From Acanthosoma haemorrhoidale (taxonomy: Eukaryota > Arthropoda > Insecta > Hemiptera > Acanthosomatidae), in assembly GCA_930367205.1 (NCBI GenBank), contig OV884009.1, forward strand, positions 117,069,454-117,133,453: a stretch of DNA of 64,000 nucleotides, read 5' to 3'. The notes below the pieces were generated by a model that was not told the origin of the DNA, did not search any database, and worked only from the letters and a program-made list of their open reading frames with translations. Positions 1-13,550 of this stretch are shown here, in pieces; the first letter of the stretch is position 1, and each line of letters begins with the position of its first letter. The translations under genes and the position numbers were made by a program.

Positions 1-419
1 TAAATACTTTTTGAGCCCAGGTTTGAATATTTAAAACATTTAGTGGTGTACATGAAAACTGTATAATATGATATTATCAATGCCAATTATAGAGAATAAA
101 AAAAGATACCAGATCAAATCGAAGTATATTTTCAAAGATTTTAATACTAACTAAAACTTATATCACCTGTATTTCAGAATTGATCAAGGAAGCTGTTATT
201 AAAGGAGTGAGTGTTGCTAGTAGGGTGGGACAGTTTTAAGTATGTGCATCCCTAGATGAACGAAACACCTCTTAGCCATTAGCCCTATTTCTCCTAACAA
301 CTTCAATTCCCATTTGTCCGTAAACCCCACCTCTCCCTTCCTAATGACTTCCATTCTATATCATTACTCTCATATCTTCTAAAAACCTCTCAAAAGACTA
401 GTATAATTTATGGGTCAAA

Positions 420-1080
420 AGCCTTGGTTTGGTCTTAGGCCAAAATCAATCCTGGAAAGACCATATTTTCCAAATTACCCATCAATTCATGCCCACCCAC
501 AAACTGCTCAATTGTTCTTGTCATCTCCTTCAATTACAAATGTGCCAACTTCTAGTCACCTCTCTTTTCTTCCCCCATTTTGACTATGGTTGTGTGGTAT
601 ATGCTGGGCTCTCTGAGGATCTAAAGGCTCAGTTAAAATACCTGAAAAATTGTTTTGGTTTAGTAAAAAATTTGAAAATGAATATACTCAGGATCCCTGT
701 CACATTTGGCAGTGCGACGCTGAGTTGGGATGGTTGTACTCTTTTACCTGTCACCAGTACTTCCTTGGATCCTTTATTTACTGTACCATCATGACTAAAA
801 TGACACACCCATCTGACCTGAATCTCCCTTTCCATAGATCGGCCTCCTTTGATAGTTTTTCATTTTCTATACAGCAAACCTGTGGAACTCCATTTCATTC
901 ATTATTCATCACTCCCCAGCACTACCAATCTTTAAATCTAGATTTTATTATTACTTTATCTCCCTTAAATCTAATAATTCACAATTATTCATTAGTATTA
1001 CTACTATTCATCATTTTTTCTTCATTACTATTATTCATTCCCTGTACATGCAACCTTTCATTCCCTCGGCAATAATCCCT
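420..1080 (+). pseudogene. Degenerate non-LTR retrotransposon reverse transcriptase relic
   Basis: Two overlapping frames (429-794 and 650-1075) read like the C-terminal thumb of a jockey/CR1-type reverse transcriptase. The first has an LGQNQSWKDHI-like segment, corresponding to the LG..LD..LSW..HI motif, then a LFFPHFDYGCVVYAGLSE-like segment, corresponding to the L..PH.DYG..V.. motif, and then an LK-rich helix. The second frame continues with a DLNLPFHRSASFDSFSF-like segment typical of the region after the RT. A frame change near 650-700 and the lack of any upstream RT palm show an old, 5'-truncated copy. A short AT-rich tail follows to about 1230. The clade is not certain. Confidence 0.55.
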
Positions 1081-1239
1081 ATTTTTTTTTAATCATATTT
1101 TTCTGGTTTCAATTGTTACAGAATGTTATTTACTTTTATGCATTTATGTAAATTGTTGTTGGTTCTTTTTAATTCTCCTCATGTACATAGGCCCAGTATT
1201 ATTTATAGTCTAATCACAGCAAATAACTTTATTTTATAA

Positions 1240-4238
1240 TTTTAGCCAGCTAGAAATATTTGTTTGTTAGTACCCTTTTGTTATTTTTAGGGGACAATGT
1301 TGACTTTGTTTTCATGTATTTATTTCCTTTCATAGAATTTTGTTGAACTTAAAATTCAACAGCCCAAACACTAAATTCGCTGATTAATTCATGGACAACG
1401 AATCCTGGTCAACTTACGAATGAATCTAAGTAAACCTTAATAATCCAGCTTGCCCAATTATAATTTGTCTAATACAAACAAGGCTTATAAAAATAAAATA
1501 TGTGATAGTTGCATGTTTAAATATTCCTGATGGTGATAAATTCTTTTATACACTTGATGCTAACTATAGTGCAAGAAAGTAATAGGAAACATCTCTTAAT
1601 AAAAAAGAGGGTGAATACCACTACCATTGCATTCTAGTGGTTGGAAACTCCAAGCACTCCCCTTTACTCTACTCTTGGTCAATGCATTAATTTGTTATTA
1701 CATGGCCCTGGAATGGGGAGGGTGGTACTTTATTTATTCGGTTATTTTTTTTTTTTCAACATGGGCCATTCAGTACAGTTCAATGGACTGAAAGTGCTAT
1801 ATAATCTGAATAAAACTCATTACCAGACTTTTAGGTCAGTCTTTATTTATGAAAATTACTCTGTAATTTAGAGTATGTATATATTCCTTAGATGCCAGAA
1901 TTAGTTATTATATTTATATAATCTGGAACGTGTAAATGATAATTGATCAACTAATATTTAATAATTTTAAGTAACAGAAACAGTAGAATTATTTTCATCA
2001 TTATAATTAAAATATTTCATTCAGGGTATGGTTATAGCTAAGGGAAATTTTATGAAGTTATAGCTTTGTATTCTATAATTCGCTCATTTAATCTCTGTAT
2101 TTATTAGTTTTAGCTTTTATACAGCTTTTTTTTTTCATTTCGTAATTTATTTCTTTGTAATTTCTTAGGTTTTTGTCTCTTCCATATTAAAAATAATAGT
2201 ATTTATCATTAATAATAACTAATATTTTTCTATGTTATTTTATATAATAGACCTTCTATATTGTTTTAAATTATATGTCATTAGTATTTTAATGTTTGTA
2301 TATTATGTAGTAAATGTTAATGTGATGATTTATCATGATTAGTTAACTATTATATAATGATTCACTATGGTTATTAACTACTTTGTTGCTGATCCCTGAG
2401 CATACCTACTTAATTGGTAAACACACAATTAAACTTTTAAATAAAAGGTAGCAAAAGCCTTTGAAAATTAATGTTTTACTTTTTAAACTTTTTTTGATTA
2501 ATAGTATTCACACAAATAATTTTATTTAGTATAAAGCTATCTTCACACTACTTGATACCTTATCTGTGGATTTCTTTATTGACATCTGATTTGTGGATAT
2601 ACTTTAGAATTCCATATTACTAAATTTGTTTTTAAATCTGTATTAGCAATTTTTTTTTCAATTCTTAATCAATAAGTATATTTATATTTATTTAGATCAA
2701 TACATTAGCATGTCAGGCATTTTTTTTTTTTAACAAGCACTGTCAAACTATGGGGTGACTATTGCTCATGAGGTGAAAATTGTCAGAATACTGTCTGTTT
2801 GATGGTAGATAAATTAATAATAAATAAATAGGATTCAAAGGTCTTGATACATTCTTGGCCTGAGTCTGCTGGATAGGTTGGGCTGGGTGACAGGAGACTG
2901 CCCCTGAAGATAGTTGCAGACATTCATAGTATCTCTTTCACTTAAGCAGTTCTTTATGTTGTGATATTGGGGGTATTCCCAATTCTAAATGAATAAAAAT
3001 TGGGTACTCCTGATGATCCAGATAGCTCCCAGTGCTAACCAGAGTATTTTGTTCTGAAGGTTTGCTGTCTTGTGCTAGAGGACTGACTTGTGCAGTATTA
3101 TAAAGGACAGGCCTAAGTCCTTCTTTTAACTTTAAAAAAGAAGTTAATATTAAATTTTTACATAATAACATCATATCTCTATGTAAAACACGGGTTCAGT
3201 TAAACTGGTGGACACAAATTTAGTGATAGTTCCAATGACTTTTTGTAATTAATGTCCATTAAGCCCCAACATGATACATGTTATTAATCAGGACATCAAG
3301 CTCTTTAATTTGATACTATACTCAATGGGATAAGAAAATATTTATTTTTTAATTACTAAATAATGCACCATCAAGCCATTAAAAAATGCATATCATTACA
3401 ATGGGAAAAAAAACCAAAAAAAAAAAACCTGTTTCAGTTAATGTTTTAAAAGCTAAGATATTTGACAATTTTATTGATTTTTTGTACTTACTGTTTGAAA
3501 AGCAAAACACAAAATCCATATTGTTAATCAGGACATCGTGGAATTTAATTTGATATCCTACTCAAAATTGTAGAAAAATAATTTTTCTTAATATTAATTA
3601 ATTACTTAATCATAATGATGGCTATATTTTTTTATTAGTATAGGGGCATACTTGATGAAACCACCCTGTGGAAAATTTGATGATGAAATTGTGGGGTCCA
3701 ATTTTAATACATTCCTCATACCCTCCACAATCATGCCTTACTCTAGGTTTTTTGCTTGAATTTGTGGCAGACAGCCTTTATGGTGTCATGTATCCAAGAT
3801 AGCGATTGCAGCTCTGTCATTCTATCAAAAACAGCGACATAGTAGGATTTTCATATTCAGAGACTGACTGTTATATTTGTGTCCACCTAAGCATTAAACA
3901 ATGAAGTTTGTATATTATAAACTTTTGGAGGCTCTTGCTCTTTCTAAGATATTCATTAGTTTAGATTTATTTGTGGTCAACTTCATTGATCCATCCAGAT
4001 TAATCATGGGCAACGGAACTGCCGAGAATTTATAGTTACACAATGATTTTTTTAAGTCAATGTCAGTATGGCTTCTCTATATGACTAGCAAGCATGTGAA
4101 TAACGATCGATTAGCTTTTAATTGTACTACAGTGTTATCTAACTTAGTTGTAACTGTCTTGCGTGCAGTTTTTCCTTTTACATGGGGGCCCGGAAATTCA
4201 TACTGTCCATTTCAATTCGATCATTTTTCATGCCAATG
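1240..4238. other. AT-rich non-coding stretch with a diverged local duplication
   Basis: I see no supportable gene here. The sequence is AT-rich with many homopolymers. A segment near 3280-3345 (a short run reading ttaatcaggacatc, then tttaatttgatac) recurs in altered form near 3520-3590, which suggests an old local duplication of about 240 bp offset. A 78-residue minus-strand frame at 2938-3174 has no recognisable family. If the RIC-3 gene begins upstream of the window, this stretch is intron. Confidence 0.4.
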
Positions 4239-4240
4239 TA

Positions 4241-5480
4241 TAAGGTTGGCCAAAAAGTCCGTTCGGTTTTTTTAAGCAAAACTAAGACACAACTTTTAAA
4301 CACAAAGTGATTTATTCAATCAATGATATAATTGCCATTTTGTTCCAGTATCTTCTGCCATCTCATGGGCAGATTCATAATTCCATGCTCAAAGAATTTC
4401 CTGTCTTTACTGGCAAAAACATTTTCCAAGTGGATTTTTACATCTTCAGAGTTGAAGGTCTGCCCAATCAATGAATTTTGAAGAGACCGAAACAGGTGGA
4501 AATCTGAAGATGCAAAGTCGGGTGATTATGGAGGGTGCGGCATAACTTCCCAGCCAAGGTCCAGTAACTTCTGCCGCGTCTTCAAAGAAGTTTGCGGTCT
4601 GGTATTGTCGTTCTGGAGGCTTCTGGTGCATTTAATTTGTCCAGCTGGTCACAGTACACATCCGAATTGATAGTCCTGTTTGTGGGAAGAAGTTTGTAAA
4701 AGACAACACCCCTTCAATCCCACCAAATCGAGAGCATAACCTTCTTTGGGCGAAGTCCTGCTTTGGGGGTTGTTGTGGTAATTCCCCGCACTTCCCCCAT
4801 GAGCGTTTGCGCTCCACATTGTTATTGACGATCCACTTTTCGTCCCCTGTCATCATTCTCTTAAAAAAAGGATCGTTTTCTTCACGTTTCCGCAACAAAT
4901 CGCAAATGGAAATCCTTTGGGCGAGGTTAGCCTCACTAAGTTGATGGAGAACCCAAACATCAAGCCTGCTCACGTAGCCAAGTCGATGCAGATGGTTTTC
5001 AACACTCAATTTGGATATTTTGAGGATAACTGCGATCTCCTTAGTTGTATAACGGGGATTGGTGTCGACTAATTCCTTCACTTTGTCGCTGTTAATCTCA
5101 GTTGGCCGGCCAGAGCGAGGTGCATCTTGAACCGAAAAATTTCCCGATCGAAATCTTGAAAACCACTTCTGGCACGTTCTGTAACAGCATCCTCTCCGTA
5201 TACAGCGCATATCTTCCTGCAAGTTTCCACTGCTTTCTTGCCTTTTTTTAAATAAAAAAGCATGTGGTGTCGATAATGTTCGTTTTGGTTTTTCATTTTC
5301 AGGATGATCCTAAACACACAAAATACAATCAGTCTCTTCGGAATTCCGCGTCAAACTACATTGAAGTGTCTAGTATCTGACGAGAGAGCACTCGCAAGGG
5401 ACGGACTGAAGTTAGCTACATATTAGACTGCTTGAAGTTTCGTGACGACAAAAACCGAACGGACTTTTTGGCCAACCCTT
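4241..5480 (-). mobile_element. mariner element, copy 1 (defective)
   Basis: Terminal inverted repeats of about 30 bp read GGTTGGCCAAAAAGTCCGTT inward from both ends (left from 4241, right end 5480). They are flanked by TA at 4239-4240 and 5481-5482, the usual mariner target duplication. The element is about 1.24 kb, near the usual mariner length. Transposase lies on the minus strand. It is a sister of the copy at 20176-21431, at an estimated 94-95 percent identity by eye, in the opposite orientation. It sits upstream of the first visible RIC-3 exon. Confidence 0.9.
4380..5310 (-). pseudogene. mariner transposase pseudogene (copy 1)
   Basis: Minus-strand frames carry an N-terminal helix-turn-helix region (near KKAVETCRKICAVYGEDAV, then RSGRPTEINSDKVKEL and TTKEIAVILKIS) and the first catalytic Asp in MTGDEKWIV. 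The second Asp, in the SIWWDW motif, lies in another frame, and the third, in a DNTRP-type motif, lies in yet another. A 4-nt loss near 5178, relative to the other copy, shifts the frame before the second helix-turn-helix. Two further breaks are shared with the second copy: a 1-nt deletion near 4770, and a loss before the third catalytic Asp of roughly thirty nucleotides compared with typical mariners. The product would be inactive. Confidence 0.85.
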
Positions 5481-5482
5481 TA

Positions 5483-6445
5483 TTTTCACAACCCTTATCT
5501 AAAATGCATAACGTATCAACCATACAAAAGTATGGTTTTGTGAAATACAGACTATGTTACTATATTCATCAGTCACTGCCTTCATATGGGTCGGTCAATG
5601 TTCTGATTGATTAATTGTTATATATACAGTGCTCATCTTCATGTTGTCACTTCCCTCTGGATCCTTTCAAATTATGATGTTTTGTATTCTCTTCATCTGA
5701 AATTCCTTTCATTGCTTTGGTTTCGTCAAAAAGTCTCAGCTCAAAAGAGCTAGAAAATAATTTAATTCAAGTATTTTTCTTTTGTGTTATGTTTACGAGC
5801 CCTCCAAGTACTTTCATTCTACTGTTGTCTTGTTCTTGGGGTTCATCAGAGTCCAAAGCACAAAATGGAACTTTTGAATTGAAAATGGGAAAATTGGGAC
5901 AAAATGGAAAAAAATTTAACAAACATTTTTAACTGGCTATAACTGATTACTGCTGGTTTATGTCGCAAAAATGGTTATACCCTTTTTATATTAACATCTT
6001 ATTTAGAACAAAAAAGATTCTGTAAAACATTTTTTGGGATGGCCCAATAAGGGGTTATAATCAAAAATTCCTGACGAAGTCCAGGTGGTCGCCATCTTGG
6101 ATGTCTGACGTCATTATTATTTTGGAATTATCACCTTTTATCTCAATATACCATATTATTTTAATGATCTTTCATAGATTTCGTAATATTTATTAACATT
6201 TACTTCTCATGTATTTATACTTTCATATAATAATCATGATAATGATTTAAGAATTTAAATATAAAATTTAACCATTACTAAAATTGACAATTAAACTATT
6301 ACTTTTACTTGTTTCGTTATTAATTCAGAATTTATTAATAAATTATCCTGAAGGTTGTTTAGTAATTTATCTCCACTTTTTTAGTATCCTAGTCTTAGTT
6401 TGTGTAAGTTTTGAAAACATGGTTGGTTAGGGTTAAAAATTACAG
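5483..6445. other. Non-coding stretch upstream of the coiled-coil exon
   Basis: I see no gene supported here. A slightly GC-richer patch at 6040-6115 contains a CRE-like TGACGTCA palindrome near 6107 and a GCCATCTTGG string, but there is no other sign of a promoter. The stretch ends in a polypyrimidine-poor acceptor (ttacag) at 6445. Confidence 0.35.
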
Positions 6446-6552
6446 GAGATTTGGAACTGGATTTTTTGAAGAAACGTCTTCAGGAAACCGAAAAAGCAAT
6501 GGAACGTATTGTTGCTAAGATGATGACTCTGCCCGACAACTCTCCCTTGGAG
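6446..6552 (+). CDS. ric-3: RIC-3-like gene, coiled-coil exon (internal, partial gene)
   Basis: An acceptor (ttacag) at 6445 and a donor (gtatcc) at 6553 bound an open exon that starts with 2 nt of a split codon and ends in phase 0. The peptide contains LDFLKKRLQETEKAMERIV, which matches the conserved coiled coil after the membrane segments of RIC-3 proteins; the human protein has an ELxxLQEKLKETEAAMEKL pattern at this place. RIC-3 is an ER membrane chaperone that promotes folding and assembly of nicotinic acetylcholine receptors. The transmembrane exons that should precede this one were not found in the window. The assignment rests mainly on the LxxTEKAMERI heptads; the later exons fit by phase and order. 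Confidence 0.72.
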
Positions 6553-7690
6553 GTATCCTTATTCCTAGTCTCTTTCCTGTCATATAAGTGTTTTATTTTT
6601 TCTGTAGAATTTTCATGCTTTTTTGTTTTATAGAGTAGTGTTTTAGCATTTGGCGTTAAAATTTATATATGTGTGCTCATATGACATTTCACACAATTTT
6701 GATATAGATTTTTAAATATTTATGCATGAGTTACTTTCTATATTTTTGGTTGTATTTGGAAAAGAGTAGCTCTTATAGTTCTGAAGTGGATATAGATAAT
6801 CCATATTTTTCAAAGGAAAAATGTATTTTTATATTATTTGCAGACTTTATTAATGAAATTTACAAAGCTTTCTTGTTCAAGTTTTGTTATTTATGGGTGT
6901 TAGCATTTGGTTCTTTGAATTAGTCATTGGTTTGCTTATGAAAAAGATTAGACTGCAAGTTTTTACTAATTGAATTTGAAATTAGTATTTCATTCATCTA
7001 ATGACATGAAAACAAACATGATTACTTCACAAAAAAGAAATACCCTGTTATCACTTATAGGTTCCAAATATTGGCATGCAAAACTAGGAAGATAATCAGT
7101 CATCTAATTCAAGAGCTTTATACCAAGTAGATTCATTATTCAAGTAGAAGACTCATTGAGAAGGAAAACAAGGAACTCCCAATAGTTTTTCATTACATAA
7201 GAACATTGATGTTGCAAAATTTATAAAGACCAGAAATCTCACTAGAATTAACAGATGTGAGAATTGAAGCAAATGCTGCACCAACTAAATAAATGATCGG
7301 AGTACAGGCAAACAAGTGTAAACTCTTGAATACCCTTAATTGGATGATGTCTTCTGCTTAAAACCGAGTTGACTGGCAGGAGCTTGTAGAGAATGCTTAG
7401 ATCCAGTAATGGATTGTTCCAATACATATATATATATATATGTATGTATGTATGTTTCTAAATAATAACTAACTAATTTAAATAATTTGCTCACTTCACT
7501 ATTTTTATTTCATGACTATTTGCCACAAAGTTTTGAAAAATATCTATTACTTTTGTTGTCTTTATGAAATGCTGACAACTGTTTTTGGATAACTGATTTC
7601 AAGTTGATGAATTTATTAATACTGCTTCAAACGATCAAGTTTAGATGACACATATGCGATGGAATTAGTATAAGTTTTGGATCAAGTGCT
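6553..7690. other. AT-rich intron with a short (TA)n/(TATG)n microsatellite
   Basis: This is part of the RIC-3-like intron. A (TA)n run followed by repeated tatg units lies at about 7426-7455. I see no other structure, gene or RNA. Confidence 0.4.
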
Positions 7691-7924
7691 TAAATTAACT
7701 GGATCAGTATCTTTACATAGTCGGGTCATCTTCAAGTCCACCTATTCTTTCTTTTGACACTCATTCTCCGTTCAAATAGGAGATTTGGTATCAAGGAATG
7801 TACATGACTCATGAAAAGATGTAACAAAAATCAACTAGAATCCATAAGATTATAAATATAACAAACAATTAAAAATCAAATTGTGGTACTTACAAAAACG
7901 TAACATGAACTCTATGAGAAAATC

Positions 7925-8290
7925 TCACAGTAATATAATGTAATGATTGAGGAGGATGATAATCTTGTAAACTAAGGATGTTAACTCAGCTAGATGGCCT
8001 GATATACCCACTACCCTCACTTCTGGATTATCAGTGATTTTCTTCGAACGTGAGACAAAATTTCGTGGTAAGAGTTCTGCCAGGTTAAGAATGGCCAGCA
8101 TCTCAGACTGATGGTTTAAGTATTCTGGACACCACATTAGTACTTCTTAACCCAAACCACCAAGTACAACAGAGCCAAAAGCCTTCTCTTTGCTCCTATC
8201 TGTAAAGATATTTGTTGCTTTACAGGCAAAGACGCCATCCTCATTTACCTTAGAAATATTAAGAGCATTATTGTGGTGTAATCAGTCTTT
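7925..8290 (-). pseudogene. Degenerate retrotransposon RNase H relic
   Basis: Read on the minus strand from about 8220 down, one frame gives an IFTDRSKEKAFGSVVLGG-like segment, resembling the TDGSK...G..... start of RNase H. After an in-frame stop comes HQSEMLAILNLAELL, resembling the QAEMLAI helix with the catalytic Glu. A weaker VRVVGISGHLAEL segment stands where W.PGH.G..GNE is expected. The first Asp is present, the Gly after it is changed, and at least one stop interrupts the frame. It probably comes from an I/LOA/R1-type non-LTR element. The surrounding 8290-8930 may be more of the same element but is not readable with confidence. Confidence 0.45.
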
Positions 8291-8299
8291 AATTTTCAA

Positions 8300-9135
8300 A
8301 GATTGGTTGATTTCTTTCCCTTCCCATTCCTGTACTGATTCATTTTTTATTAAGATTTAAATTTTTTTATTAGTTCTTCTGCCTTTAGAACGATAGGTAC
8401 TACTTATTTGGCAATAAGCATGCAGCTTCATCCAAGTCCGTCCTGTAGCCATGAATAAAAGTTTCTCTAGACCCTTTTTCTTTGTACATTTATATTTTGT
8501 TAAAGTTCACCAATTTTTTTTCAAAATTCAAAAAAACAAAATCTTCTAAAATCAAAACGTTTTTTTCAGGGAAGTTCGTCCTGCAATTAGCAATTATCAT
8601 TCACTTATCCTATCATATAAGAATATACATCATCAAACCATCTCTAGGTAGCAATTACTCATTGACTGGTGCTGGTGCCTAGGATATTAGTAACTGGTAC
8701 CTATGAGAGACAGGAGGAACTACTTTGGTCCTATCCTTCTCAGCTCTCTGTCCTATGCCCTTGAATACAGAGACTGGAGACTGGACAGGCTCATCAGGTT
8801 GTAGCTTAATAGACATTGAATACTCAAAATCATTAGTGAGTAAAACCACTTCATTCAAGCAGAGGAAGAGAGCGAAGAAATGGGTTGGACAACCACTGCA
8901 TTTATCAGTCATCAAGTTAAGAACATTACTAACCTGGATGTAATCAAAAATAATTCATATCAACCAACCTCAAGTCTTCAATTGCACCACTGTTCATCAT
9001 TCATTATTTATATGCATTTTACTTTATAATTCATTCAAAACCGATAGGCAAAATTCACTCAGAAACTAACAATATTGTACCCGGATTTGGCTCATAAATC
9101 CCCCCTTTTTTTTTTAACCATTAGTATGTTATCAG

Positions 9136-9166
<31 letters not shown>

Positions 9167-12100
9167 CATTTTTCATCCTCAATATCATTTTAGTATTCCT
9201 TTATGTCATTTATTTATATACATTACTTACCAGTGCATATGGAGTGCGCAACATTTATGATGTTATTATCTGCACTCATTAGGTGATAATAACTCAGAAT
9301 ACCATCATAACAAAACATGTTAATTTTTTTCAATTCAATGTTTAAACTTTTATTATCTTCTGACTGTTTGAAAAATAAACAAATTGATATACTTCTGTCC
9401 ATATGATTTGTTAAAGGTTATGTTTAATTTTAAATTATTTATTGGCTTTGTGTTAATTAATTAATGCAGGGTGAAAAACTTGTTTCTTTTTTGTCAATAA
9501 AATTGATTCAATTCAAATAAAATATAATGAAATAGACAAATAAAATTTAATTCTATCATAAAATATATCATTTGGTGGAATTTTTATGGTAATCTAAGCT
9601 ATCTTTGCTGTTTTGATATTGAGGTATTTCTTATAATTTTTCTTATATAATTATTTGCTTTTCATATGCATGATTTATTAATTTTTACATTATAAGTGTT
9701 CTGTTTACATTTGTATCAATTTATCTTATAATGCTTTTATTATATTACATTCTTTTCTGTACATAACTAAATACTTATTTTATTAGTTTATGATATCAAA
9801 AATTAGTTTTATGTGCATATCCATCTAAATGCATGCTAAGTTATCTTGAAAATAAAGGAAAACTAATTGTACTTCAGTCCAAAAGCAATATATAAACAAA
9901 TGTACATTATATGTTCTCTGCATTAAAGCAATTGTCATTCAAATTACAAAAAAATGTTCGTAGATATTATAGCATTTATAGTTATTGCTTGCATTAGCAC
10001 AATATTATCTGTTAAATTATTTTGTTTTTTTCTGCAATGTATCAAGTATTGGCAAAATGTGCATTCTCTCTTCTTTTTTTTTTTCATCTGGTATGGTCTG
10101 TTAAGTCTAACTAAAATTCCACGTTATGCGTATTTGGACATTAATTACGTACATGATATTAACATTGAAATAACGTATGTTAATAATACACTACAAAAAC
10201 TTAAAATTGTTTTGTTTTTTAAATTTTATTTGAGAGGTGTAGTGGACTTACTCATTAATTTTAACATAGGTGATGTGAAATTAATATACATGAAATTGAA
10301 ATTTAAAATTGCTCCAGTGAGGTCAGCGAAAAGACTTTGGTTAATTACTTTAAGACTCTCCCCTTCAAGCGAGGCAGTGAAAAGTTAGGAGGTTGTTTTT
10401 GAAAATAAATTAAAGGCAATATGGCAATGCTAGTTAGGATCTTATATAATCCCTTTCAATATGTTGAGCCCTTACTTGATTATATCTTCCTTTAAGGGCA
10501 ACCTCAAATAAAGTTTCTTTTATTTGTAAGTATTATTACTGAGAGCCATAGAAAAAAATATCGGAAAAATTAGGAAGTTCTATTTACATCAAAATTTTGT
10601 TTTGTGAGAAAACAAAAAGAATAAATCAAATTGATTCTGTTTTATATGGTCACTTTTTGATCACATAATTAAAACTGCTATGGATAAGTATGTGTCAGTA
10701 TTGACTCGATAAGTCTTCTGTGTCTGTCTTAACAGGTTAGACTAACCCCTGATCTACTGGCCAGAAACTAATTAGGAGTTGTCAATATTGCTATCACTAA
10801 GTTTTACAAAATGCAAAGAAAAATAACTTATTTTCTTAAAATCCTGTTAACAACTCCAAAAATTAAATTAATGTAAAAAAAAAAGTGAGGAAATTATAAT
10901 CAAGATTCAAGATATTTTAAATATTTAAATCTTGTAAAAATACAAATACTTAAATTATAGAACTTAAAATATTAAAAACAGTTCTTATCTGAAATAAGAC
11001 ATCATTAATAGTTTTCTTGATTATCATGTTCAAATTTTAGTAACATAAAAATGAAGTGAATGTTTATTGCGATTTATTCGTTATGACCATTTATTATGAA
11101 GGATTTAAACAATAGGTTGATATGAGACTGGATAAATAAGAAGCATTAGTTTCTTCATTTCAAGCCTCAGAACATGCATTTACCCTAAATGTGCCTGAAT
11201 CTTTGGCTTAAGACCACTTAATTACTAAAAATTAAGTGTACAGTAAGAAAAATTGGCTTTGATCAATCTATAATAAATGGAATTCAAAAAAGATGCTTCA
11301 GAACTACTAATACCATTATAACCAACCTTCAAAACTGAGACAACATAAATTAAAAACATCTGATAATTAATAATTACTCTATGTTGAAGCCTCAACAAGT
11401 AACAAATGACATCCAATCAAAAATTTATCGCAAATAATTATTTAATTGTGGTTCTACTTCATTTATTTTCTTTGATTGCATCTCATCTTTTGAAATAACC
11501 TATTTGATAAATGTCGGTCGTACGATTGAATTTTGGAGTTTTATATCCAAGAAATCTTGGATGTATTATCAAAGGAAGCTCTGATGGGTAAAGTACTGAG
11601 GTAGAAATGTAGAGGTCCTGTTTTCATTTTAACACCTTCGTAATAATAGCAATGAAACTTCATCTAGCACCTCTTTATTCTTTATATAAAGACAGTTTTC
11701 TTACATTCGTCTTATCAATATTGATTTTTTGAAGTCATTAAATCTCATAAAATAAGGTATTTCGAGATATCATATTATTATCAGCTATAAATAAATGTTT
11801 AAAAATGCATAGTTAGTTTTTTGGCTAGTATGATATTTACTATACTGCATAATTTATTAATGTTTTTTTTGTGGCAATTATCTTTTAAATAATAATTTGT
11901 AATAATAATACTTATTACTATTATCTCCATTTTTATTCTGTCATTGTCGTTGTCATGATGCATGATGATTGTCATTTATATGAAAATTGTAATTAGTCGA
12001 TTCTTCAAATTTTCACATGCAATGCTTTAATTATTGTTGAATTTACATAGTTAGGTTTATTGTTTTTTTTTTTAACTTATACCATGAATTTTAATAAACT

Positions 12101-13550
12101 ATGGTTGTTAATAATTAGTGTGCACAAGAGTCTCTTATAAGGATTAGACGAGACCCTTATAGAAAAACAAGATTATTTTAAATATATTTATTTATAGAGC
12201 TGGAGTGATTGTTTAGTTGTTTTTTTCTTCTAAACTTGTATTTTTATATCTTTGTTCATTCATCAAAGCATCTACTTTTTTCTGGATGGTTTTGACTAAG
12301 AAGTTTCTTTAAATGAAAAAAAAAAATTACAAGTTTTGTGTATAACTTTTTCCTCAAAGTATAAATCTGTTGGATGCAGCAGCACTGCAGAATCATCACT
12401 TTAACCTTTTCTTGTTTAGTGTGGTTTTAATATTCTACTGGAAAGTATTTAAACCCATTTTTATATTGTTTCTCAGGCTTAATTATTACTATTTTGGGAG
12501 GAGGCTGTCATGTTATAGCATTTGTTTGATCATTATAGCAACTTTTGCATACTGAACAAAGTTTCACTATGGCATACTTAACTCTTGATATTATGTGTAA
12601 TCTTCAGATAAATGCAAAACACTCCATGACCCTGTTACAAACTGGGTCTGTAATTAGCACTGGCAGTATAGATGGCATTAATGAAAACTGCCTTTTAATA
12701 TAATTTCATTTTATGCTTGTAGATCAATACATCTCCCACGATGGCAAAAACTGATTCTGTATTGTTCTATTTATATTGTTGTAACTGTAAGAATGACTTA
12801 ATTAAATTGAGAATGAGGGTGTTAATAAGAACGACCGACTTCATGGAATGTTAGAACAGAACTGTCTTGTAACAGCAAACAAAGGGTTAGAACAGAACTG
12901 TCTTGTAACAGCAAACAAAGGTTACATGTATTATACAAGGCATAGACAAACTAATTCAAGTGACGTCATCGTTTGCCTGCTGACAGTAACTGCTTATAAA
13001 TCAGCTGAATGCATTTTTCTTAATATTTCAGCATTAAACAAAACAATAAGTATCTTTCTCTCAACAAACCTTAAGTAGGTATATCCAAACCGAATCTAGA
13101 CTATATTTTCACATTGAGTGTTTAATTTTATAATCTGTCCAGTATTGAATTTTTATGGCCAAGGTGATTTATTATTGTCCTGTGTTTTAACTTTGATTTA
13201 AAACAATATTTATTAGCATATACATCACCATTGTAGTAGCATTACTATCATGATTCCTATTTGTGTTCATTGTGTTGCTGTTTTTAGTTTATAGTATTTA
13301 TTTCAGAACTTGTCATACCTTTACATTGTTGCACTGTAATTCTGTTTTTCTTGTAACTTTTGAAGTTATGTAAGTGATGCCATTCTATCTGATTTATTTT
13401 TTCAAATATCTTTCTATTCAGAATATCTTTTAGAATCTACTAAATAAATTAACTGAAAGTAATCAAAACAAAGCTTCATTGTACATCTGCAGCAATGTTT
13501 AGTATAATATGTTTTGCCTAGTCGTTTCGGCAATCTCTGGGCTTGTAGAG
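8300..13550. other. Long AT-rich intron with microsatellite and a 36-bp tandem duplication
   Basis: No gene is supported. A 78-residue minus-strand frame at 8679-8915 and a 144-residue + frame at 9954-10388 show no family signature, and the latter is very AT-biased, so both are probably chance. A (TA)n microsatellite lies at about 9139-9166. A perfect or near-perfect tandem duplication of a 36-bp unit lies at 12850-12921. The (TA)n and homopolymer content is typical of decayed intronic DNA. Confidence 0.4.
12850..12921. repeat. Two-copy tandem repeat, 36-bp unit
   Basis: The unit starting ttagaacagaactgtcttg at 12851 recurs at 12887 with the same continuation (aacagcaaacaaag). The copies look essentially identical, so the duplication is recent. 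It lies within the RIC-3-like intron and has no evident function. Confidence 0.85.

Noticed and set aside
6100..6115. CRE-like TGACGTCA and nearby GCCATCTTGG as a promoter
   Set aside because: Single short motifs; a second TGACGTCA at about 12961 lies in plain intron, so chance is likely.
9954..10388. 144-residue plus-strand frame as a gene
   Set aside because: Codon content simply reflects AT-rich DNA (Ile, Leu, Phe, Asn and Lys), with no domain, splice sites or compositional change.
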